A DNA stretch of 11,975 nt. It comes from Caldilinea sp. GTDB lineage: Bacteria; Chloroflexota; Anaerolineae; Caldilineales; Caldilineaceae. Below, piece after piece: positions 1 through 11,975 of the stretch. The notes under the pieces are model-generated. The model made no database searches. It was not told the origin of the DNA and saw only the letters and a list, made by a program, of their open reading frames with translations. Both the position numbers and the translations under genes were made by a program. The stretch is from positions 1-11,975 of the forward strand of contig JANWYX010000189.1 of assembly GCA_025055055.1 (NCBI GenBank). Direction: 5' to 3'. Numbering within the stretch: the first letter of the stretch is position 1; every line of letters starts with the position of its first letter.

Positions 1-235
<235 letters not shown>

Positions 236-317
236 GGTGTCTCTCCCCTTCTGTTTGAATTGCAAAAGATCAAAATCAATACTTTTCGATGAACGGCCTG
301 ATCAGCGATGTGGTGTA

Positions 318-330
318 GGCCGAATCGGCC
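318..330. promoter_or_regulatory. Perfect 13-bp inverted repeat in the repeat-protein leader
   Basis: GGCCGA-A-TCGGCC lies between the predicted transcription start (about 378) and the ATG at 235. With a one-base centre it is a better protein-binding palindrome than an RNA hairpin. It could be a second operator downstream of the promoter. Function is unproven. Confidence 0.35.
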
Positions 331-368
331 ACTGATACAGGACTTTTGATGTAGACCATTGGCGCTGT

Positions 369-424
<56 letters not shown>

Positions 425-595
425 GATCGAATTTTAAACCCAAGAATTCGTCAAGTTGGCGTTTTCACCGCAATTATTGGATGATTTGTGGGCGCGTCAA
501 AGTGTGGACGCTCTTCACTGTGAGCGCTTCAGAAGGCGAAATCGATGCGTCACCAGATCATCAGTCGGAATGAGGATAATGAATCGAAATGAGAT

Positions 596-784
596 CTAGC
601 ATCGGCGGCAGCTCTTGTCGCCAACCGACTGAGTAGGAAAATTCAGTGCAAAAGCTGACGGCTTGCCGATTTCGAGGTTGAGTGCAGAAAGTTTGCTGCC
701 TTTTTCGGGAAGGTGTGATGCCTCGGCGGTCCCGATAACTATGAAAAATGCCACCATTCTCAGAACAGATCTATGAATTTTCAC
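596..784 (-). CDS. Possible small secreted peptide (62 aa), doubtful
   Basis: The frame opens with GTG at 784-782 and ends with TAG at 598-596. The first 22 residues look like a signal peptide: basic start (MKIHRSVLR), a short hydrophobic stretch (MVAFFIVIG) and a possible AEA cleavage site. The mature part would be about 40 residues, polar, ending in a CRRC motif. Against it, there is no Shine-Dalgarno before the GTG, no clear promoter, and the ORF is short enough to occur by chance. An internal ATG at codon 10 would remove the basic N-terminus. It points the same way as the repeat-protein gene 360 bases downstream, which also has a signal peptide. No family is recognised. Confidence 0.22.
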   Translation of the reverse strand: MKIHRSVLRMVAFFIVIGTAEASHLPEKGSKLSALNLEIGKPSAFALNFPTQSVGDKSCRRC

Positions 785-844
785 AAAAACGTGGCAATGG
801 ACGCAGGTTCGGCCTCCAACCGCATGCTCTGGGTGGATTGGGAT

Positions 845-863
845 GTCACGCCTCCAGCGTGAC
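845..863. other. Hairpin GTCACGC-CTCCA-GCGTGAC
   Basis: A perfect 7-bp stem with a 5-nt loop lies about 95 bases past the stop of the radical SAM gene (minus strand). It has no adjoining run of T on either strand, so it is not a convincing intrinsic terminator. It could be a REP-like element or a weak termination structure. Confidence 0.3.
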
Positions 864-956
864 CTAGGTGGGGGACGAACCTCGCCTCTGCAACTTCCCG
901 AATCTACTTTCAGATCTACAAATCACAGGCTTTCTGGAAAAGATGGGTGCTAAACG

Positions 957-2879
957 CTAGAGGTCGATAGGGGTCTCTTTAGGTGATTGCGCATGTGTTC
1001 TGAGCTGCGTCCAGGGCATCCAATCTTCGGCGCGCCAAGGGCCGCCTTTGGCTCCGGGCACGGGACGAAGAGAGTTGTCACCATAGCGGAAGGCCCATGC
1101 GCGATCGCACGCCTGACAGGCCATGCAGCCGGCGCTGTCGGGCGGACAGCTCAACCCGGTTCTATTCTGGCCGGCGAGCCGCAATTCATAGTGAAAATAG
1201 TTTTCGCTGACGCCGCTCTGCACCACGTCCCACGGCAACGGCGAGCCGATTTTCCATGCACCAACATAGTGCGCCTTTTCTAGGCCTTGCGCAGCCATCG
1301 CCTGGAAAAAGGATTTCACCGTCAGTCCTCCGGAGGGAATGGCCAGCAGCACTGCAGCCAGCGCACGGTCGCCGCGACTGAGCACCGCCTGCACCTCAGC
1401 CCAGTCGGGCGAGTCGGCGCGCACTTCTATGCCGTGTCGCGCCAGCGCCTGATGAATCATTTTCTGGCGTCTGCGCAGCGTCTCGACCGGCGTCATCGCT
1501 TCCCACTGAAAAGGGGTGTGCGCCTTAGGGACGAAGGGGGTGGCGTTGATGGCAATGCGCCGTTTGAAGCGCCGCCGCGCTTCGAGCGTGAAGTCGATCA
1601 GCGCCTGGATGTCGTCGTCGGTTTCGGTGGGATGGCCGACCATGAAATAGAGTTTGAGTTGAGGGAAATTGAACTCTTGCGCCAGGCTGATGGCGCGCAT
1701 CATCTGTTCTTCGGTCTGTGTTTTGTTGATGACGTTGCGCAGCCGTTGCGAACCGGCCTCGGGAGCCACGGTGAGGGTCTTGGCGCCGGTTTCGGCCAGC
1801 GCCCTGATCAGCGGCACGGAGATTGGGTCCATGCGCATAGAAGAGGCGCTGAGGCTGGCGCCCATCCGTTGGAGTGCGACCGCCAGTTCGTCGATCTGGG
1901 TGTGATCGCTCACGGCAGCGCTGACCAGCCCGATTTTCGTATAGCCAAGCGAAAGAGCGCGCTCGGCGGATGCCAAGAGGGCCTCGAGAGGTTGTTCGCG
2001 CGCCGGTCGGTAGACATAACCGGCCAGGCAAAAGCGACAGCCACGGCCACAGCCGCGCGCAATTTCCATCAGGTGCATGTTGGCAAACTCGGTGTCGGGC
2101 GTGTAAAGCGCGCTGCTTGTGTCGAAGTCCGGCAGATTGCGTACCCACAGCCGCTCGACTTTGCGGAAGAGGGGATGGTTGCGGTTGGAAGGGCGCAGCG
2201 TTGGTATGTACCAGCCGGGTGTGCGGTCGAGTTCGGCCAGCAGCGCCTCGCGCTCGTCCAGCCCGCCATGACGACAGAGCTCGAGGAAGTGGGGAACCGC
2301 CTCTTCGCCTTCGCCGATCAAGATGGCGTCGAAGAAGGGCGCCATTGGTTCTGGGTTCATAGTCACCCCGGGGCCCCCTGCAATCAACAAGGGCCAGGGT
2401 TTGCCGTTCCATTGTCGAGACAGAGCGCGATCTGCAGCAAGAGGTGGAACGCCGGCTTGTCGCAACAACTCGACGACATTGAAATAGTCCATCTCCCAAG
2501 AAATGGTGAATGCCCACACATCGAAATCGACGGCGGACGCCTCGCTCTCCAGCGAAAGCAGCGGCCTGCCCGCCTGCACGGCGCCTTTTTCCCAAAAAAT
2601 GCGCTCGCACACGACGTCCGGCTCGGCGTTGAAAATGCGATAGAGAAGCTGCAGCGCCAGGCTCGACATGCCGACGTAATAGGTATTCGGCATGGTCAAC
2701 GCTACACGAATGCGCCCCCCCCAGTCCTTGAAAATGGCGCCATGTTCGTTGCGCTTAGACTGACTGTCGCCTTGGCGGTGCGCAACCGGAGTGCGATTTT
2801 GGACAATGTGTTTCCTGCTCAATTTCCTGCCTTTAAGTTTTCCATCATGAACACCTTTGGCGCGTTTCGTATCGGCCAT
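957..2879 (-). CDS. TIGR03960-type radical SAM protein with B12-binding-like N-terminal domain
   Basis: The 640-residue product resembles the B12-binding-associated radical SAM family TIGR03960, whose function is not established. The N-terminal part (about 55-195) has the features of that domain: VALTMPNTYYVGMSSL (59-74), AGGPGVTMNPEP (167-178) and GEGEE (189-193). The radical SAM cluster motif CxxxCxxC is C277-C281-C284 (CGRGCRFC) followed by AGYVYRPARE, as is typical for the family. These cysteines should hold a [4Fe-4S] cluster for reductive SAM cleavage. Near the C-terminus four more cysteines lie close together (578, 585, 588, 591; C-x6-C-x2-C-x2-C) and may bind a second cluster or metal. 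I chose the ATG at 2879 over an in-frame TTG at 2912 because a -10 box sits exactly 7 nt upstream of that ATG, giving a leaderless message. The gene appears to be monocistronic. The substrate cannot be told from the sequence. Confidence 0.9.
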   Translation of the reverse strand: MADTKRAKGVHDGKLKGRKLSRKHIVQNRTPVAHRQGDSQSKRNEHGAIFKDWGGRIRVALTMPNTYYVGMSSLALQLLYRIFNAEPDVVCERIFWEKGAVQAGRPLLSLESEASAVDFDVWAFTISWEMDYFNVVELLRQAGVPPLAADRALSRQWNGKPWPLLIAGGPGVTMNPEPMAPFFDAILIGEGEEAVPHFLELCRHGGLDEREALLAELDRTPGWYIPTLRPSNRNHPLFRKVERLWVRNLPDFDTSSALYTPDTEFANMHLMEIARGCGRGCRFCLAGYVYRPAREQPLEALLASAERALSLGYTKIGLVSAAVSDHTQIDELAVALQRMGASLSASSMRMDPISVPLIRALAETGAKTLTVAPEAGSQRLRNVINKTQTEEQMMRAISLAQEFNFPQLKLYFMVGHPTETDDDIQALIDFTLEARRRFKRRIAINATPFVPKAHTPFQWEAMTPVETLRRRQKMIHQALARHGIEVRADSPDWAEVQAVLSRGDRALAAVLLAIPSGGLTVKSFFQAMAAQGLEKAHYVGAWKIGSPLPWDVVQSGVSENYFHYELRLAGQNRTGLSCPPDSAGCMACQACDRAWAFRYGDNSLRPVPGAKGGPWRAEDWMPWTQLRTHAQSPKETPIDL

Positions 2880-2886
2880 CGTTAAA

Positions 2887-2892
2887 AGTATA
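2887..2892 (-). promoter_or_regulatory. -10 box of a likely leaderless promoter for the radical SAM gene
   Basis: TATACT reads on the minus strand, followed by 7 nt (TTTAACG) and then the ATG at 2879. Transcription would start at or next to the A of the ATG. This fits the absence of any Shine-Dalgarno. The -35 region has only a poor match (ACATTG at 17-nt spacing). Confidence 0.55.
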
Positions 2893-3116
2893 ACACAGAG
2901 AAAAGAACGCAATGTGTAAGGGCGCGTGCGAAGAAAGCTCTCTGGGTTGACACGAGGCGCCTACATCACGATGCGCGAAGAGTTCGATGGAGCGGCGTGG
3001 CGATTACCATTTCATGCGCGCCGCAAGAGAGCCTCTCGCACAGAGAGGGGCCTGAGGATAAGCATGGACGCCCGAAGCGAGGAGGGCGCTCGCCTGCCCC
3101 GTTGTCGTCGGTCCGG

Positions 3117-5510
<2,394 letters not shown>

Positions 5511-5631
5511 GTCGGGCACGCGTAGGGTGCAGCAAATCCGGAATTGTTCGGCCAGGGAACGGATGAAGGCCGGGCGACCGTAAGAACCTCCTTGCGGCCG
5601 AGTGAAGTGGCGAAGATCGAGAGCGGAACGT

Positions 5632-6534
5632 ATGGCAATCATTGAAGCGGTGCCGAATTTTTCCGAGGGACGGCGTCCTGAAGTCATTGCGGCGCTAGTC
5701 GAGGCTATCCAGGCGCCGGGCGTGTTATTGTTGGACGTCAGCAGCGACCCCGACCATCACCGCACTGTCATCACGGTGGCCGGCGAGCCCGATGCTGTGC
5801 TGGAGGGGCTGTTTCGGGCTGTGGCGACGGCGGCGCAGCACATCAATCTCTTCGAGCACCGTGGGGAGCATCCTCGCATCGGTGCCGCCGACGTCGTCCC
5901 GCTCGTGCCGATCGAAGGGATCACGCTCGCAGAGTGCGTGGAGCTTGCGCATCGACTGGGGCGGCGCATCGGCGAAGAGCTGCAGCTGCCGGTCTACCTG
6001 TACGCAGCGGCGGCCACACGGCCGGAGCGTAGGCGGCTGCCCGACATCCGCCGCGGGGAGTTCGAGGCTCTGCTCGAGACCATCCACCTGCCGGAGCGTG
6101 CGCCGGACTACGGGCCGGCACAGGTGGGGCCGGCGGGGGCTGTGGTGGTCGGCGCGCGGCCGTTTTTGATCGCGTACAATATCTACCTGCGCTCTTCGGA
6201 TGTGGAGGTTGCCAAACGCATCGCCAAACAAATTCGCGAAAGCAGCGGTGGTCTACCGGCCGTCCAGGCGAAAGGTTTTTTGGTCGAGGGACTGGCGCAG
6301 GTCAGCATGAATCTGCTCGATACAGACGTGACGCCGCTGCACGTGGTCTATGAGCGCGTGGCGACACTGGCGGCGGCGGAAGGCGTGGAAGTAGCCTCGT
6401 CTGAATTGATCGGGTTGGCGCCGCAAAAGGTGTTATTGCAGGCGGCGACGCACTTTTTGAAGCTCGATCCGGCGACGGCCGAACGCACCATCGAGGCGGC
6501 GATGCACCGCGCCAGAGGCGGCTCCTCTCTCTGA
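5632..6534 (+). CDS. ftcD: Glutamate formimidoyltransferase (formiminotransferase domain only)
   Basis: The 300-residue product matches the formiminotransferase part of FTCD. That enzyme moves the formimino group of N-formimino-L-glutamate to tetrahydrofolate (EC 2.1.2.5), in histidine breakdown and one-carbon metabolism in the cytoplasm. Family blocks seen are VPNFSEG (7-13), DHHRTV (41-46), EHPRIGAADVVPLVPI (79-94; His80 aligns with the catalytic histidine of the mammalian enzyme), GLPAVQAKG and AQVSMNLLD. The cyclodeaminase domain present in the bifunctional animal enzyme is absent, as in many bacterial single-domain versions. I chose the ATG at 5632 (MAIIEAVPNF) because the family begins right there; an in-frame ATG at 5602 would add ten unrelated residues. 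The ribosome site is weak (GAGCGGAA). No other histidine-degradation gene lies nearby, so pathway membership is inferred from the family alone. Confidence 0.92.
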   Translation: MAIIEAVPNFSEGRRPEVIAALVEAIQAPGVLLLDVSSDPDHHRTVITVAGEPDAVLEGLFRAVATAAQHINLFEHRGEHPRIGAADVVPLVPIEGITLAECVELAHRLGRRIGEELQLPVYLYAAAATRPERRRLPDIRRGEFEALLETIHLPERAPDYGPAQVGPAGAVVVGARPFLIAYNIYLRSSDVEVAKRIAKQIRESSGGLPAVQAKGFLVEGLAQVSMNLLDTDVTPLHVVYERVATLAAAEGVEVASSELIGLAPQKVLLQAATHFLKLDPATAERTIEAAMHRARGGSSL

Positions 6535-6559
6535 CTCAATTTCGGCCTGAACCGAATCA

Positions 6560-6568
6560 TGCTACAAT
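6560..6568 (+). promoter_or_regulatory. Extended -10 promoter upstream of the glycosyltransferase
   Basis: TGCTACAAT is an extended -10 (TG-N-TACAAT) placed between the ftcD stop (6534) and the glycosyltransferase. Transcription would begin near 6576. It overlaps the first in-frame ATG (6567), so that ATG would not be in the message and the ATG at 6627 becomes the likely start. The -35 is not convincing. Confidence 0.45.
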
Positions 6569-6626
6569 GGAGATAAAGCGCTTGCGAACGAGGGTGCAAT
6601 CAGAGAAATTCGGGGCGAAATCGTCC

Positions 6627-7619
6627 ATGGCTGCTGCGTCGGAGCGCCCGATTCAATCGTCGGCGGACCTGGCGATTGTAATTTTGAATTACAACACGGC
6701 GACTTTACTGCGCAACTGCCTGCGTTCAATTCAGGCCGGTCAGCATGCTCTGCGCGTGGAGGTGATCGTTGTGGACAACGCCAGCAGCGATGGAAGCGTC
6801 GCCATGGTGCGCAGCGAATTTCCCGACGTCCGGCTGATGGTCAACCCGGCCAATATTGGCTACAGCGCCGGCAACAACGTTGCATTGCGCGCGCTGGGCT
6901 TCGACCCACAAAATCCGTCGCCCCCACAAGTCCTGCCGCGCTACGTGCTCCTTCTGAACCCAGATACGATCTTGTCTCCGACGACATTGGCGAAAATGGT
7001 GCGATTCATGGACGATCACCCTACGATCGGCGTCGCCGGGCCACGCGTGCGTCGGCCGGATGGTAGCCTGGATCGCGCCTGCCGCCGCAGTTTTCCCACG
7101 CCGCAGGTCAGCTTCTATCGGATGACAGGTTTGAGTCGGCTCTTTCCAAAAAGTCGACGTTTCAACGCCTACAATTTGGAATACCTGCCGGAGGACAGCG
7201 TTCATCCCGTCGATTCGGTTGTCGGCGCCTACATGCAGGTGCGCCGCGAGGCGATTCTGCAGGTGGGGCTTCTGGATGAGCGCTTTTTTATGTACGGTGA
7301 AGACCTGGATTGGTCCAAACGCATCAAGGATGCCGGCTGGGAGATTTGGTATAATGGCAAGGTGGAGATCACGCACGTGAAGGAAGCGGCCAGCAGCCAA
7401 AGTAGCAAGTCGCGCATCGACTTTTACGAGGCGATGTGGCTGTTTTATCAGAAACACTACCGACGGGAAACCAACTGGGCGTTGGATAAAGCGATCTTGT
7501 TCGGAATTGTGGGCAAGGGGGCGTTGGATGTAGGGCGACATCTCTGGCGTTTTTGCACCAGAGAGCGGCGTCTCGATGATGCGTCGCCGGTACAACAAGT
7601 CAATGTGGACGGCAGGTAG
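6627..7619 (+). CDS. Family 2 glycosyltransferase (rhamnosyltransferase-like, COG1216 type)
   Basis: The product of 330 residues has the GT-A fold signature of family 2 transferases, which move a sugar from a nucleotide donor to a lipid-linked or surface glycan acceptor. Visible motifs are AIVILNYNT (16-24), VDNASSDGS (49-57), NIGYSAGNN (76-84), LLLNPDT (108-114, in the place of the metal-binding DxD region) and GEDLDWSKRIKDAGW (224-238), followed by EITHVKEAAS. It resembles WbbL-type rhamnosyltransferases, but donor and acceptor are not determined by the sequence. The start at 6627 fits the extended -10 at 6560-6568; the frame also has an ATG at 6567 without a ribosome site. Its stop codon TAG touches the ATG of the sugar-phosphate transferase, so the two are almost surely translated from one message in a surface-glycan pathway. 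Confidence 0.9.
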   Translation: MAAASERPIQSSADLAIVILNYNTATLLRNCLRSIQAGQHALRVEVIVVDNASSDGSVAMVRSEFPDVRLMVNPANIGYSAGNNVALRALGFDPQNPSPPQVLPRYVLLLNPDTILSPTTLAKMVRFMDDHPTIGVAGPRVRRPDGSLDRACRRSFPTPQVSFYRMTGLSRLFPKSRRFNAYNLEYLPEDSVHPVDSVVGAYMQVRREAILQVGLLDERFFMYGEDLDWSKRIKDAGWEIWYNGKVEITHVKEAASSQSSKSRIDFYEAMWLFYQKHYRRETNWALDKAILFGIVGKGALDVGRHLWRFCTRERRLDDASPVQQVNVDGR

Positions 7620-9086
<1,467 letters not shown>

Positions 9087-9100
9087 GCAGATAGGAAACC

Positions 9101-10150
<1,050 letters not shown>

Positions 10151-10183
10151 AATTAGAATTGGCATGGAACAAAATTTCGTAGT

Positions 10184-10204
10184 GACGCAGCCGAGAGTTG
10201 CGTC
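10184..10204. promoter_or_regulatory. Inverted repeat between hrcA and grpE
   Basis: GACGCA-N9-TGCGTC is perfect, and as RNA it extends to an 8-bp stem with one G-U pair and a 5-nt loop. It lies 34 nt after the hrcA stop. Only a moderately T-rich stretch (TACAGTTGTT) follows, so it is a weak terminator at best. The arm-N9-arm layout recalls CIRCE but the sequence differs. Confidence 0.4.
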
Positions 10205-10289
10205 TACAGTTGTTAGGACAATCCGTTAAACTCCATCGCTTATTCTGGAAGTTGCTGTTGAAAGGATCTGTGTAAACCCAAAAATTGCA

Positions 10290-10309
10290 GGAGACGCTTA
10301 TGCGTTTCC
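10290..10309 (+). promoter_or_regulatory. Leader hairpin covering a ribosome binding site upstream of grpE
   Basis: GGAGACGC (10290-10297) pairs with GCGTTTCC (10302-10309), with one G-U pair and a TTAT loop. Most of the AGGAG ribosome site (10289-10293) lies in the 5' arm, and the first two bases of the ATG at 10300 lie in the loop. Such a hairpin could melt on heating and so act like an RNA thermometer. This is inferred from pairing only. Confidence 0.4.
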
Positions 10310-10326
10310 AAACGAGGATCTGCTAG
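10300..10326 (+). CDS. Possible 8-codon upstream ORF (MRFQTRIC) before grpE
   Basis: An ATG at 10300 has a perfect AGGAG six bases upstream and reads eight codons to TAG (10324-10326). The last base of that stop is the first base of the grpE ribosome site GGAGG (10326-10330), so ribosomes ending here would cover or clear the grpE start region. This is consistent with translational coupling. It is very short and may be chance. Confidence 0.3.
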   Translation: MRFQTRIC

Positions 10327-10342
10327 GAGGTGTAAGAGAATT

Positions 10343-10969
<627 letters not shown>

Positions 10970-10972
10970 CAG

Positions 10973-10993
10973 GCCGATAGATGCCGGTCGGCA
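10973..10993 (+). terminator. Weak possible terminator after grpE
   Basis: GCCGA (10973-10977) can pair with TCGGC (10988-10992), and TGCC-GGTC-GGCA (10982-10993) is a competing small hairpin. Only GTTTAAG follows instead of a run of T. It starts four bases after the grpE stop. Confidence is low. Confidence 0.2.
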
Positions 10994-11014
10994 GTTTAAG
11001 CGAATCGATCGGCT

Positions 11015-11032
11015 CAACTGAGTTCACAGTTG
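11015..11032. promoter_or_regulatory. Inverted repeat just before the acetyltransferase start
   Basis: CAACTG-AGTTCA-CAGTTG is a perfect 6-bp inverted repeat ending three bases before the ATG at 11036. As RNA it would form a hairpin where a ribosome binding site should be, and no Shine-Dalgarno is visible. It could be an operator or a translation-limiting structure. Confidence 0.35.
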
Positions 11033-11035
11033 TTT

Positions 11036-11975
<940 letters not shown>

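Noticed and set aside
870..900. GGTTCG-like T-arm sequence (minus strand) suggesting a tRNA
   Set aside because: No matching acceptor stem, D-arm or anticodon arm could be found at the proper distances.
1287..2885. Long plus-strand open frame of 532 codons opposite the radical SAM gene
   Set aside because: It is antisense to a gene with clear family motifs, has no recognisable domain and arises from GC-rich codon structure.
2880..2912. Upstream TTG start (2912) for the radical SAM protein
   Set aside because: It would add a hydrophobic tail not expected in the family, and the -10 box at 2892-2887 lies inside it; the ATG at 2879 fits better.
3032..3048. Hairpin CCTCTC-GCACA-GAGAGG downstream of the FemAB-like gene as terminator
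   Set aside because: The stem is only 6 bp and no T run follows in the direction of transcription, so it is not supported as an intrinsic terminator.
6567..6626. ATG at 6567 as start of the glycosyltransferase
   Set aside because: It has no ribosome site and overlaps an extended -10 box; the conserved domain begins after 6660. Not excluded, but less likely than 6627.

Overview
The window is about 12 kb of GC-rich bacterial chromosome. The gene families and protein styles fit a Chloroflexota genome, perhaps of the Caldilineae/Anaerolineae type. That placement is inferred from general gene content, with no marker RNA to test it. No rRNA, tRNA, IS element or CRISPR array is visible.

Left part (1-5483, minus strand). 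The window opens inside a gene read leftwards. It encodes a signal peptide followed by near-perfect decapeptide repeats (GGIWANGGNR), and it is cut by the window edge. Upstream lies a relatively AT-rich region (236-956) holding a well-formed sigma-70-like promoter overlapped by a palindrome, several hairpins and one doubtful small secreted-peptide ORF. Next come a TIGR03960-type radical SAM protein (957-2879) and a 788-residue protein made of two complete FemAB-like peptidoglycan aminoacyltransferase units (3117-5483). Both of these genes appear to start leaderless, with a -10 box exactly 7 nt before the ATG.

Right part (5632-11975, plus strand). Transcription diverges near 5490. The order is glutamate formimidoyltransferase (ftcD-like), a family 2 glycosyltransferase, a polyprenyl-phosphate sugar-1-phosphate transferase that starts exactly where the glycosyltransferase stops, the heat-shock repressor hrcA 14 nt later, then grpE, and finally a tandem-GNAT acetyltransferase that runs off the window. 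The two glycan genes together suggest exopolysaccharide or cell-surface glycan synthesis. hrcA and grpE form the start of a heat-shock module, but no CIRCE operator and no dnaK/dnaJ are seen here. Instead the grpE leader has an 8-bp hairpin covering the ribosome binding site of an 8-codon upstream ORF that ends at the grpE ribosome binding site.

The strongest candidates for something undescribed are the secreted decapeptide-repeat protein with its own operator-like promoter, the double FemAB fusion, the leaderless promoter pattern, and the grpE leader structure.
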